Assembly (NCBI RefSeq): GCF_031951985.1 | Contig: NZ_JAVLVU010000001.1 | Coordinates: 2,480,001 to 2,544,000, forward strand | Reading direction: 5' to 3' | From: Mucilaginibacter terrae | GTDB lineage: Bacteria > Bacteroidota > Bacteroidia > Sphingobacteriales > Sphingobacteriaceae | Length of the DNA stretch: 64,000 nucleotides | Part shown: piece after piece, positions 55,347-64,000 of the stretch | Numbering within the stretch: the first letter of the stretch is position 1 | How the letters are laid out: the number at the start of each line of letters is the position of its first letter | The notes under the pieces: generated by a model | Database searches by the model: none | The model's input: the letters and a program-made list of their open reading frames with translations, nothing else | What the model was told of the DNA's origin: nothing | Made by a program: the position numbers and the translations under genes

Positions 55347-55354
55347 TAACTTTG
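55347..55354 (+). promoter_or_regulatory. -7 box before the DUF763 gene
   Basis: TAACTTTG matches TAnnTTTG and ends five bases before the ATG at 55360, again implying an extremely short leader. It overlaps a small CTAAC/GTTAG palindrome. Confidence 0.45.
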
Positions 55355-55359
55355 TTAGC

Positions 55360-56563
55360 ATGAAACGCGCCGGGAATGCTGATTTACCTTTACACTATGG
55401 TTATGTACCACCCTGGCTGGCCGAGCGTATGGCAAAACTGGGGCTGGCCGTGGTTGAAACTATGGTAATGGAATATGGCAGCAGCGAAGTACTTAGCCGT
55501 TTAAGTAACCCATTTTGGTTTCAGAGTTTAGGCGCAGTTATGGGTATGGATTGGCATTCTTCGGGCATAACCACTTCGGTGATGGGGGCGTTGAAGCGAG
55601 CTATAAATCCGCATGCCAAACAACTGGGCATTTACATTTGCGGCGGCAAGGGCAAGCACTCTACCCAAACCCCTAACGAACTGATCAAGGTGAGCGAAAG
55701 CACCGGTTTAGACGGCAATTACCTGGTACGCTGCAGCAAACTGAGCGCCAAGGTTGATAACACGGCCGTGCAGGATGGCTTTCATCTGTATACCCACAAT
55801 TTTATTGTAAATACCAAAGGCCAGTGGACGGTAATACAACAGGGCATGAACGCCGATACCCGCACAGCCCGCCGATACCACTGGCATTCACAAGATTTGC
55901 AAAGCTTTGTAAGCGATCCGCATACGGCTATTTGCGGGGCCAACACCGGTCGAATTTTAAACATGGCCGATGCCCGTGCCGATGGTTCACGCTCGGCCAT
56001 AATGAGCATGGCGGCCGAGCAGCCCCGACCGTATGCTTGCCGAAATAAGCCATTTGGTAATGCCCGATCACCACGATGTGCGGGCTAAAGATGTTGACTT
56101 GAAACGCCTGGGTGCCGTACTATGGCTGGCACACGAAAAACAACCTGCCGATTTTGAAGAACTGCTTTTACTGCAAGGCCTTGGTCCGCGTACGCTGCAA
56201 TCATTAGCATTGGTTAGCGAGGTTATACATGGCACACCCTCCCGCTTTACCGACCCTGCCCGCTTTGCCTTTGCGCATGGCGGTAAGGATGGGCATCCCT
56301 TCCCGGTACCGGTTAAGGTATATGATGAAACCTTGAAAGTTTTGCATACCTCTATACAACGCTCCAAACTGGGCAATAATGATAAGGTAGAAGCTATTAA
56401 AAAGCTTAGCCAGATTGCCCAGCAAGCCGAGCACGGCTTTATCCCCAATGCCGATTTTGATAAGGTGATCGAGAATGAGCGCAATGAATCATGGCGTCAT
56501 GGTGGCCGTACAGTTTTGGGGAAAGCTAAGCCACCGGCAGAAAAACAGTTGAGGTTGTTTTAG
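55360..56563 (+). pseudogene. DUF763 domain protein, split by one frameshift
   Basis: The 5' frame (55360 to about 56025) starts KRAGNADLPLHYGYVPPWL and contains the family's MDWHSSGITTSVMGALKR and GIYICGGKGKHS segments; the 3' frame (to 56563) continues with MLAEISHLVMPDHHDVRAKDV and LLLLQGLGPRTLQSLALVSEV, a helix-hairpin-helix-like motif. Removing one C from the CCCC run at 56023-56026 joins them as AAEQPDRMLAEISHLV, giving 400 residues, typical for DUF763. The molecular function of the family is not established. Either a real one-base insertion or a sequencing error. Confidence 0.9.
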
Positions 56564-56633
56564 GAGCTAATAGATTTCGCTTTTCTTGCTTGCTACAATT
56601 TGTTAGCTTTATCATTAACCATCACAACAATAC

Positions 56634-57218
56634 ATGAAAGTTTGGCTATTGGCACTTTTAACTCTGCTCACTCCTGGTAAGTGGGGAATGGATTATTATA
56701 TAGAGGCAAATGTTAAAAACGTATGTGGAACAAAGCTGATGGGTGGAACCTACGCCTTATCCAGGGAGTTCTCTGATTTTTTTGCTGCAGCAAGCGCCTA
56801 TGATGACAAAAGTGAGGTAATGCAGGTAGAACGCATTTTAAAAGTTGATCTATCCACGTTTCAAACGTATGATTCTGTTGATGAGAATGGCCGTATTAAA
56901 ACACACTGGAAAGATATTCGTGCTTTTAACAAGGTACTCAACAACCTGCTAAATAAAATTAAAGCCCATCCATCTTATTACAAAAAAGTAAAATACAACC
57001 CAATTGCAGCCGATAATATATTTACCTCAGACTCATCAGGAATTAAGCAGGTACCATTTGATCAGCAAGCATATGAAGATCATCCTCTTCATGGCTACCC
57101 GAATGATTGGAGATATTTAAAATCAGGTCAATTAGTTAAGGATGTTAAAGACTTGAAAGCCATTTTGGGATGCTACATGCGCAGCGGAGCAACTAAAATT
57201 AGACTTACTTACATGTAA
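56634..57218 (+). CDS. Hypothetical 194-residue protein
   Basis: No family was recognised. A short hydrophobic N-terminus (KVWLLALLTLLTPGKWG) may be a signal peptide without a clear cleavage site. The body is mixed with many Lys, Tyr and Asp residues, two Cys (NVCGTK near residue 31 and LGCYMR near 180) and a HPLHGYPNDWRYL segment. It begins 70 bases after the DUF763 gene and could be transcribed with it or alone. Confidence 0.6.
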   Translation: MKVWLLALLTLLTPGKWGMDYYIEANVKNVCGTKLMGGTYALSREFSDFFAAASAYDDKSEVMQVERILKVDLSTFQTYDSVDENGRIKTHWKDIRAFNKVLNNLLNKIKAHPSYYKKVKYNPIAADNIFTSDSSGIKQVPFDQQAYEDHPLHGYPNDWRYLKSGQLVKDVKDLKAILGCYMRSGATKIRLTYM

Positions 57219-57341
57219 TTTACTGTACCAACAATTCCTATCAACATATTCTTTAAAATCCTGTAATGCTGTTAATCATTACAAATTTTCATACCTTACC
57301 ATAGTCATACATCATCTTTATTTTAGCCGTTCCGCTTAACA

Positions 57342-58208
57342 ATGAACAAAAGGTTTGTTTTAACATTGATATTGGGCTACCTCACGGCTGGAATAATTTG
57401 GCTGGTAGGTGGTGCATGGGTTATTTACCACTTTAAACTGCAACATACTGTAGCTGGTTTAGATTTGGCTTTAGCTATAAAAAACATTTCTTTTCTTCTA
57501 ATCAGCGTAGTTAGCCTTATTTATATCATCAATAATCATTACAGTAGGTTATTAACTAAACAAAATTTACTCAACCGGCAATTAACCAATAGCAAAACCA
57601 GCCTTAAAGAACTGCTTAACACCTATGAGCATGTAATGAAAGCCACCAATGATGTAATTTGGGATTATGATATTACCACCAACCAATTGAAATGGCTGGG
57701 TGGATATAAAGAAGTTTTTGGCTATGATTCGCCTGATGAGCTTATGGTTAAAGATGCCTTTTGGAACATGTACCGTGTACATGAAGACGACCGTGAGGAA
57801 ACCATTAATAGCTTCAATGAATTTTTGAAAAACAAGGAGCTGAAATGGAGTGCCGAATACCGTTATTTATGTAAAGACGGCTCGTACAAACACGTTTCGG
57901 ACCGGGGCTACCTTATTTTAAACGATAAAGGCGAACCGTTACGCATGTTAGGTGCCATGCAGGATATTGATGTTCGCAAAAAGTACGGCCTTCAGCTCGA
58001 GGCACAAAACCAAAAACTCAAAGACATTGCCTGGCTCAACTCGCACGAAATACGTCGCCCGCTTTGTAACATGCTGGGACTGATACCGCTTATCCGCACC
58101 AACGCCAACGATGAGGCTGCTCTTCCGCAATTGATCAACTACCTCGAAACATCGGCAATTGAACTTGATGAAACTATCAGCAGGATCAATAGCCAGATAT
58201 CTAATTAG
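57342..58208 (+). CDS. PAS-domain membrane protein with HisKA-like helix but no ATPase domain
   Basis: The protein has 288 residues: two membrane spans (about 5-30 and 45-63), a short coiled linker, a PAS_3-type domain (about 95-215: DVIWDYDITTNQLKWLGGYKE and a PAC segment RYLCKDGSYKHVSDRGY), then a dimerisation/H-box helix with NSHEIRRPL and candidate phospho-acceptor His235. The gene stops 50 residues later and no HATPase_c frame follows, so it cannot phosphorylate itself. It may accept phosphate from, or scaffold, a separate kinase. Similar short proteins occur in Sphingobacteriaceae. Confidence 0.78.
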   Translation: MNKRFVLTLILGYLTAGIIWLVGGAWVIYHFKLQHTVAGLDLALAIKNISFLLISVVSLIYIINNHYSRLLTKQNLLNRQLTNSKTSLKELLNTYEHVMKATNDVIWDYDITTNQLKWLGGYKEVFGYDSPDELMVKDAFWNMYRVHEDDREETINSFNEFLKNKELKWSAEYRYLCKDGSYKHVSDRGYLILNDKGEPLRMLGAMQDIDVRKKYGLQLEAQNQKLKDIAWLNSHEIRRPLCNMLGLIPLIRTNANDEAALPQLINYLETSAIELDETISRINSQISN

Positions 58209-58432
58209 CTATATTATACACCTGTTACATGGGTGTTGTGCCTTATCAAACAATCGTTAGGTATTAAAACCAAAGCAAACTATCCTTTGATTTCTTAAGG
58301 ATAGAGCCCTTTTGCCTTCTATGAAAAATTCTTTTTTAAGGCTCAACTATTAGCTTTTTTTAAACGATAGAGTATATATCTGAACGAAATTCATTTTATT
58401 TGCACCTTTATTTAGACTTAATCCAATTAAAG

Positions 58433-60892
58433 ATGCAGATACCATTGCTTAAATTTTCTTTTTTAAATGCCTTTCTTCTATTATTATCAGTTGCCGCTTT
58501 TGCCCAATCTGCCTCAGTAAAAGGACGGATTAGCACTGCCGATAACAACCCTGTACCCATGGTTTCGGTTGGCTTAGCGGGTACAACAAAAGGTGCCTTA
58601 ACCGACTATAATGGTTTGTATAAAATTAATAACGTTGAACCCGGCACCTACACCATTACCATATCGGGAGTTGGTTATCAAAAAACTTCAAAAACTATTA
58701 CGGTAACAGCTAACCAAAATACCGAGGTTAACATTACCGTAACCGATGATAACCAGCAACTGCAAACCGTTGAAATTACCGGCCGCAAAGAAAAAACCTA
58801 CAAAACTAAATCAACCTTTATAGGCAATAAAACCGAAACCGATTTAAAAGATCTGCCTGCTTCGGTATCATACGCCAGCAAAGAACTCATGGCCGACCAA
58901 GGTGTTGTGCGTGTTGGCGAAGTGGTAAAAAACTTCAGCGGTGTTAATCAATTCACCTTTTATGATGATTTAACCATTCGTGGTTTCCGGGTGAACGGAC
59001 AAAGCAACACGCAGTTGGTAAATGGCTTACGTACCAGTTCCGGTTTCTGGAAACAATCACTCACCAACTACCTGGAAAGGGTCGAAGTTTTAAAAGGTCC
59101 ATCTTCGGCCTTGTACGGTAATGCCAGCCCGGGCGGTGTGGTTAACCGTGTTACTAAAAAACCGCTGGATGAGACCCGTCGTTCGGTTAGCATTCAGTTG
59201 GGAAGCTACAATACGTTTCGTGCCCTGGCCGATTTTACCGGCCCTGCTAATAAAGACAGTTCATTGCTATACCGTTTAAACCTGGGTTATGAAGATGCCA
59301 ATTCCTTCCGCGATCTGCAGTTTGATAAAAACGTGATCATTGCCCCATCATTGACCTTCGTGGCATCGCCCAAAACCCATATTAACTTCGATTTGGTTTA
59401 CAACAGCTCGAATGGCAGGTTAGACCGTGGACAATCAGTTATTGGTAACGACCTTTACTCTACCCCGCAATCATTATCATTAAGTACCGCTAATGATTAC
59501 CTGAACGAAAAAACTTACATCATTACCCTATCGGCCAATCATGAGTTTACTGATAACCTGAGCATGACCGTAGCCTACTCAAAAACCGGCTACCAGGAAG
59601 ATTTATGGGAACACCGCAGTGCCAATGCTTATGCCGTGAACGGTGCAGGCGCAACTATACCAAACCTGGTGGCCATGCAAATATTTTCGCGCAAGCGTAA
59701 ACGTTACATTGATAATTTTACCGGCTACCTTAACTACAAACTGCAAACCGGCATCATTGAGCACAAGTTTGTTGCAGGTTTTGACTACGGCAGCGAAAAA
59801 ATGCCCGTAGGTGCATCGCAATTAACAGCAGGCGGCTATCGTAACGCGGCCAATAACGGGTTTATTGCCAACTATGTTCCGGCAAACAGCAGTAGATATT
59901 TACTGGGTGCGGATGGTTCGCCGGTGCCCAATGTTCCATCCTTCAACCTTAACGATCCTATTTCATCACAACGGTTGCAGGATGACAGCAAGGTCTTTTT
60001 TGGTCAAAATGTGCTTAACCCAACCTATTACTACCTTAATGCAGGTTACATTCAGGATCAGTTACGCATAGGCAAGTTACAAGCCTTGCTTGGTGTACGT
60101 TACGAGTACTATACCGATTTTGCGAACTACAAAACAGCAAATGAAGCCAAAACACATTCAAAAGCATGGTTGCCGCGTTTTGGTTTAGTGTACAACGCCA
60201 ATAAAAACATTAACCTATACGGTACTTATGTAGAAGGCTATAACCCGCAATCGGCAAGCATGCTTACACCCAATGCCAACCCCGACCCGTCAAATCCTTT
60301 CAAGCCCTTGACCAGTAACATGGTTGAATTTGGTGCCAAAACCAGCTGGCTTAATGATATGCTGAGCATTACTACTGCCGTTTATCAAATTGAGCAAAAC
60401 AACACCCTGTACGCAATAGGTAACGATCAGTACAGGCAAGTAGGTAAAGAGCGCGCCAAAGGTATTGAGTTTGATATAACCGGCCGTATTACACCAAACT
60501 GGAGCATGCTGGTAGCATACGCCTATAACGATGCCAAAATTATAGAAAGCCTTATACCTGCCGAGGTAGGTATACAAAAGCCCAATGCCCCGCACACACT
60601 GGCTAACATTTGGACGCGTTATAACGTAGTTAAAGGCCTGTTCAGAGGTTTGGGTATTGGTGCCGGTGCCAACTATGTTGATAAGCGTAACTTATCAATA
60701 AACCTTACCCAAACTATCCCCGATTACACACTGGTTAATGCAGCGCTTTACTACAGCATTGGTAAAATGCAGTTACAGTTTAATGCCAATAACATTACCA
60801 ATAAAAAACACTGGGTTGGCGGGTATGATTACATCAGGCTATTCCCGGGTATACCGTCAAACTATTTATTCACCATGAATTATACCTTTTAA
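58433..60892 (+). CDS. TonB-dependent siderophore receptor
   Basis: The protein has 819 residues from the ATG at 58433. A signal peptide (FLNAFLLLLSVAAFAQ) is followed by a carboxypeptidase-regulatory-like domain (about 27-110, SVKGRISTADNNPVPMVSVGL), the plug (about 125-245, YDDLTIRGFRVNGQSNTQLVNGL and VEVLKGPSSALYGNASPGGVVN) and a 22-strand-type barrel ending in Phe (FTMNYTF). The plug motifs are those of siderophore receptors. A TTATTTGC -7-like box lies about 30 bases upstream. The next gene, nine bases downstream, is a PepSY-type membrane protein, the usual partner for reductive iron release. Confidence 0.92.
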   Translation: MQIPLLKFSFLNAFLLLLSVAAFAQSASVKGRISTADNNPVPMVSVGLAGTTKGALTDYNGLYKINNVEPGTYTITISGVGYQKTSKTITVTANQNTEVNITVTDDNQQLQTVEITGRKEKTYKTKSTFIGNKTETDLKDLPASVSYASKELMADQGVVRVGEVVKNFSGVNQFTFYDDLTIRGFRVNGQSNTQLVNGLRTSSGFWKQSLTNYLERVEVLKGPSSALYGNASPGGVVNRVTKKPLDETRRSVSIQLGSYNTFRALADFTGPANKDSSLLYRLNLGYEDANSFRDLQFDKNVIIAPSLTFVASPKTHINFDLVYNSSNGRLDRGQSVIGNDLYSTPQSLSLSTANDYLNEKTYIITLSANHEFTDNLSMTVAYSKTGYQEDLWEHRSANAYAVNGAGATIPNLVAMQIFSRKRKRYIDNFTGYLNYKLQTGIIEHKFVAGFDYGSEKMPVGASQLTAGGYRNAANNGFIANYVPANSSRYLLGADGSPVPNVPSFNLNDPISSQRLQDDSKVFFGQNVLNPTYYYLNAGYIQDQLRIGKLQALLGVRYEYYTDFANYKTANEAKTHSKAWLPRFGLVYNANKNINLYGTYVEGYNPQSASMLTPNANPDPSNPFKPLTSNMVEFGAKTSWLNDMLSITTAVYQIEQNNTLYAIGNDQYRQVGKERAKGIEFDITGRITPNWSMLVAYAYNDAKIIESLIPAEVGIQKPNAPHTLANIWTRYNVVKGLFRGLGIGAGANYVDKRNLSINLTQTIPDYTLVNAALYYSIGKMQLQFNANNITNKKHWVGGYDYIRLFPGIPSNYLFTMNYTF

Positions 60893-60901
60893 TTCAATAA
60901 T

Positions 60902-62107
60902 ATGATTTGGAAGCGCTTTAAAGCCGTTGCCTCCTGGCTGCATTTATGGGTTGGTCTTGTTACCGGCATGGTTGTAGTTATAGTGGGAACTACCGGCTGT
61001 ATATTGGTTTTTGAAGATGAGCTTTTTGACTACTTTCACCGCGACATTATTGAAGTAACTGAAACCGGCCCCGCAAGGCCGGTTTCGGAGTTACTGGCAA
61101 CCGTGCAAAAGCATGTGGGCAAAAAGGGTATTACCGATGTGCGCATGAATGAGGCTGATCAAAGCTACGTTTTCACCGCCCGGGAACTTAATAAGGTTAA
61201 GGATATGAACCTGAGCTGTTTTAGCCAGTTTAAGTATTACGACAATATTTATGTTAACCAATACACCGGCAAGGTAACGGGCACTATCGACATCACCAGC
61301 GACTTTTTTTACATAACCGAACAACTGCACCGGCAACTGTTACTGGTTAAACCAGTAGGCAGTGTAGTTGTAGGCTCGTGCATTTTATTGTTTTTGCTGA
61401 TGATGATAACCGGCTTTATTTTATGGCTGCCCAAAAACTACAAACAGTTTAAGCAAAACATCAGCGTAAAATGGAAAGCTAAATTTAAACGGATTAATTA
61501 TGACCTGCACAACAGCTTTGGTTTTTATGTGTTGCCCATTGCCATACTAATTGCTATAACCGGGCTGGTATGGTCGTTTAAGTGGTGGGAAGCTGGCATT
61601 TACAGCATGCTGGGAGAAAAAGAACCTATAAAACTGGTACGCAAAGCCCCCCACCTTACCACTGCCGATACCACCGACAACCATATTAACATGATTGTTG
61701 CCGATTTGGAAAGCCAGCTTAAAGGAGATTACCGTTTAATTGGCCTTAGCTTGCCATCTGCTGAAAGCAAGGTTATGATGGCATTTGTTTACGGCAAACA
61801 AAGGGTTGATAACTGGCGCAATATGAGCTATTATTTTTACGACGGACGAACCGGCAAAATGATCGACAAAATGCGGCACGGCGAAAAGCCTTTAGGACTA
61901 AAATGGCGCAACTCGAACAAAGACATACATACCGGCCGCATATTTGGTCCGGTAACACAAATTCTGGCATTTTTGGCCAGCTTCATCTGCGCATCATTAC
62001 CAGTAACCGGCTTTTTAATATGGTGGGGAAAACGCAATAAGAAAAATAAAAAGAAAGCGGGCATTCAGCATAAAAAAACACCTCAGCCTGCGCTAAACAC
62101 GATATAA
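60902..62107 (+). CDS. PepSY-associated membrane protein
   Basis: This 401-residue inner-membrane protein shows the family pattern: an N-terminal span with ASWLHLWVGLVTGMVVVIVG, a GCILVFEDEL segment, a PepSY-like periplasmic region, span 2 (SVVVGSCILLFLLMMITGFILWLP), the conserved NYDLHNSFGFYVLPIAILIAITGLVWS with a His that may bind haem, and a final span before a very basic tail. Such proteins act with siderophore receptors and probably reduce ferric chelates in the periplasm. It forms an operon with the receptor upstream; a strong terminator follows. Confidence 0.9.
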   Translation: MIWKRFKAVASWLHLWVGLVTGMVVVIVGTTGCILVFEDELFDYFHRDIIEVTETGPARPVSELLATVQKHVGKKGITDVRMNEADQSYVFTARELNKVKDMNLSCFSQFKYYDNIYVNQYTGKVTGTIDITSDFFYITEQLHRQLLLVKPVGSVVVGSCILLFLLMMITGFILWLPKNYKQFKQNISVKWKAKFKRINYDLHNSFGFYVLPIAILIAITGLVWSFKWWEAGIYSMLGEKEPIKLVRKAPHLTTADTTDNHINMIVADLESQLKGDYRLIGLSLPSAESKVMMAFVYGKQRVDNWRNMSYYFYDGRTGKMIDKMRHGEKPLGLKWRNSNKDIHTGRIFGPVTQILAFLASFICASLPVTGFLIWWGKRNKKNKKKAGIQHKKTPQPALNTI

Positions 62108-62122
62108 CAGACGCCACAAAGC

Positions 62123-62165
62123 AAACAAGAGCCTGCCTTACCCAAGAGCAGGCTCTTGTTTTTTA
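62123..62165 (+). terminator. Terminator of the siderophore receptor operon
   Basis: AACAAGAGCCTGC pairs perfectly with GCAGGCTCTTGTT over 13 bp around an eight-base loop and is followed by a T run, 17 bases after the PepSY gene. Confidence 0.92.
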
Positions 62166-62232
62166 ATTATAAAGGTTTGAAACTAAACTTATAAGCCATA
62201 ACTTTAGTTTACCTAACCTATGTAGCCTTGTT

Positions 62233-64000
62233 ATGCCAAAATGTTTGAACCTTTTTAACTTCTTGATTTTTTGTGTAATTATATGTGTTACCACAGGGCA
62301 ATGCCTGGCACAGGCACCAACCCGGGGGCAGCTTAATACCATTATAACAACCGTTAACACCACTACCGAAAAGCTGGGTATCGAAAAACTGTACCTGCAA
62401 ACCGACAAGCCTACCTACAACACGGGCGACACGCTTTGGTTTAAGGCCTACCTGGTAGATGCCTCGTCGTTAAGTTCATCTTTAAAAAGCGGCTTGCTAT
62501 ATATTGAACTGGCCAGCGATAGCAATCGCCTGGTTCAACGTATGATGCTACCTGTTTACCGTGGCCTAACTTTAGGAAGTATAGTGTTAAATCCCGACGA
62601 TATGCCCCAGGGTGGTTACACCCTGAAAGCCTACACCAACTGGATGCGCAATTTTGGCGAAGAAATCATTTACCAGAAACACTTTTACGTAGCCAACCCT
62701 AATGCCGATAACTGGCTCATTAACTACAACGCCAATGCTGCTAAATTAAACGGTAAGGAAAACGTTAAGCTTAAACTAAACATTAACCAACTGGACAACG
62801 ACCCGGTACGGGTGCGCGAAATGCAACTGCGGCTTACCGATGGCAAACGCACCCTGCTTAAGAGCGATGTACAAACCGATGTAGCGGGGTTGTTGGATGT
62901 AAACTTTGATCTGCCCGAAAAAGCCAATGCCAAAAACCTATCGGTAAGTTTAAAGGATATGCGTAAGGGAGCGGGTAACCGTGTGCTGAATATGCCCCTG
63001 CTGCTTAACCGGCCGCAAAATATAGATGTGCAATTCATGCCCGAAGGGGGCAACCTTGTAGCTGGCCTTGCAGCGCATGTAGCATTTAAAGCAGTTAGCG
63101 AAGATGGATTGGGCATCAACATTTCCGGCACCATATTCGATTCTAAAAATAATAAAGTTGCAGATTTTTCATCGGCACATAAAGGCATGGGTACTTTCGA
63201 TTTTTTGCCTGTTGCCAATGAGGTTTATACAGCTAAAGTTAAACTGGCCGATGGCACATTGAAAAACATTACTTTGCCTATTGTAGCTGTTAAAGGAATA
63301 AGCTTAACTGTAAAGAATCCCTATAAAGCTGATTCGTGCGAGGTGTGGGTATACGGCTCTGCCGATTCGACGGTTATAAACCGGCAGTACTATTTAATAG
63401 CGCAGGCACGCGGTATTGCATGTTATGGGGCATCTTTTAAATTGGGCAACCGCCCGGCAAAGTTTACCATGGCAAAAAACTTGTTCCCTACCGGAGTTGT
63501 GCGTTTTATGTTGGTAGGTGCTGACAAGACACTGCTTAATGAACGCCTTGCATATATTGACCATGCCGATGACCTGCGCATCAAAATATCACCCGGCAAA
63601 CCAACTTACAACCGTCGTGATAGTGTAAGCATGAATTTAGAAGTGACCGATAAAAACGGGGCTCCTGTGTTGGGTTCGTTTTCGCTGGCGGTGACCGATG
63701 ATGGGCAGGTAAAAATTGACACGCTTACCCAAAGCCGCATCAGCACGTATCTGCATTTAAGTTCCGATTTAAGTGGGCCGATCGAAGACCCCGGCTATTA
63801 TAACAATCCTTTAGCGAGTGCTCAAAAATGGCAAAACATGGATAATTTGCTATTAACACAAGGCTGGGTAGGTTATAATTGGAATAACTATTTTAAATCC
63901 GCACCGGCATTTGCTTTTCAGCCCGAGCGCGAGTTTAGCATCAGGGGAAAAGTAACCAATGTATTTAATAAGCCGGTGGCAAAATCGGGCATTACATTGC
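62233..64000 (+). CDS. MG2-domain-type exported protein, 5' part
   Basis: The frame is open from ATG at 62233 to the end of the window (589 codons seen). The N-terminus is a signal peptide (IFCVIICVTTGQCLAQ). It continues LGIEKLYLQTDKPTYNTGDTLWFKAYLVDA, the hallmark of alpha-2-macroglobulin MG2-like domains, and SKTIFD/AVTDDGQV segments; near the window end a GKVTNVFNKPVAKSGITL stretch looks like a carboxypeptidase-regulatory domain. Such Bacteroidota proteins often end in a TonB-receptor-like plug. The C-terminus is not visible. Confidence 0.8.
   Translation, partial: MPKCLNLFNFLIFCVIICVTTGQCLAQAPTRGQLNTIITTVNTTTEKLGIEKLYLQTDKPTYNTGDTLWFKAYLVDASSLSSSLKSGLLYIELASDSNRLVQRMMLPVYRGLTLGSIVLNPDDMPQGGYTLKAYTNWMRNFGEEIIYQKHFYVANPNADNWLINYNANAAKLNGKENVKLKLNINQLDNDPVRVREMQLRLTDGKRTLLKSDVQTDVAGLLDVNFDLPEKANAKNLSVSLKDMRKGAGNRVLNMPLLLNRPQNIDVQFMPEGGNLVAGLAAHVAFKAVSEDGLGINISGTIFDSKNNKVADFSSAHKGMGTFDFLPVANEVYTAKVKLADGTLKNITLPIVAVKGISLTVKNPYKADSCEVWVYGSADSTVINRQYYLIAQARGIACYGASFKLGNRPAKFTMAKNLFPTGVVRFMLVGADKTLLNERLAYIDHADDLRIKISPGKPTYNRRDSVSMNLEVTDKNGAPVLGSFSLAVTDDGQVKIDTLTQSRISTYLHLSSDLSGPIEDPGYYNNPLASAQKWQNMDNLLLTQGWVGYNWNNYFKSAPAFAFQPEREFSIRGKVTNVFNKPVAKSGITL

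Noticed and set aside
58280..58304. Riboswitch or attenuator before the siderophore receptor (CTATCCTT/AAGGATAG hairpin)
   Set aside because: A single 8-bp hairpin lies upstream of the likely -7 box and lacks any known riboswitch pattern; probably just the 3' end of the PAS gene transcript.
58209..58432. Missing HATPase domain of the PAS gene lost by frameshift
   Set aside because: None of the forward frames in this gap encodes N, G1 or G2 box motifs and the gap is too short, so a simple frameshift does not explain it.

Overview
The window looks like chromosomal DNA of a Bacteroidota member of the family Sphingobacteriaceae (Mucilaginibacter/Pedobacter type). Reasons: a complete sprA gene (Type IX secretion) in a maeB-ruvA-sprA cluster, bacillithiol synthesis (bshC), large TonB-type outer-membrane receptors, a Bacteroidota-specific small gene (DUF4295) between rpmG and ftsY, many TAnnTTTG -7 promoter boxes, and weak Shine-Dalgarno sequences. 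No rRNA, tRNA, CRISPR array, prophage or intact insertion sequence was seen. The assignment is an inference from gene content, not a database match.

Layout. 1-1.4 kb: end of dapB, then lepB. 1.4-1.8 kb: a perfect 29-bp inverted repeat enclosing a broken GIY-YIG nuclease gene. 1.9-9 kb: accessory genes (DUF7660-like, Ldh-family oxidoreductase, zinc phospholipase C-like, an outer-membrane barrel, CsbD, DUF922 protease-like). 9.2-11.1 kb: acs, frameshifted. 11.4-16.5 kb: rpmB-rpmG-DUF4295, ftsY, rimO, bshC. 16.6-19.9 kb: an SDR enzyme, an arginase-fold protein and an LpxH-like phosphatase. 20-22.5 kb: a tight four-gene operon built around a cysteine-rich fulvocin C-like lipoprotein. 22.5-31.3 kb: a HAD nucleotidase, a pentad-repeat protein, upp, uvrB, a DUF4199/DUF2752/TM2 membrane operon, a Nif3-like protein with its zinc-ribbon partner, and a TPR protein. 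31.4-34.1 kb: sdaA (frameshifted) and mscS. 34.4-41.9 kb, all on the minus strand: miaB, a sigma-54 activator, lptE, a TPR protein, secG, groES and groEL, with a four-helix-bundle gene inserted after miaB. 42-44.6 kb: an AsmA-like protein and a decayed REP-associated transposase. 44.7-55.1 kb: sprA, ruvA, maeB. 55.4-64 kb: a DUF763 gene (frameshifted), a PAS/HisKA protein without an ATPase domain, a siderophore receptor with a PepSY partner, and the start of an MG2-type protein.

Two themes cut across the window. First, at least four families of short palindromic repeats fill the gaps. Some enclose small genes (GIY-YIG nuclease, four-helix-bundle protein, RAYT remnant), one copy lies in frame inside miaB, and one is a four-hairpin composite present in two inverted copies 19.5 kb apart. 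Second, three metabolic or conserved genes (acs, sdaA, DUF763) are each broken by what looks like one extra base, two of them in C/G runs. This suggests sequencing or assembly error, although real lesions cannot be excluded.

The best candidate for an under-described system is the operon at 19980-22483: a fulvocin C-like lipoprotein, a membrane thioredoxin-fold protein with an S-x-x-C site, a DUF1573 lipoprotein and a DinB-like protein. The palindromic repeat inside miaB and the repeat-plus-small-gene units are the next most interesting.
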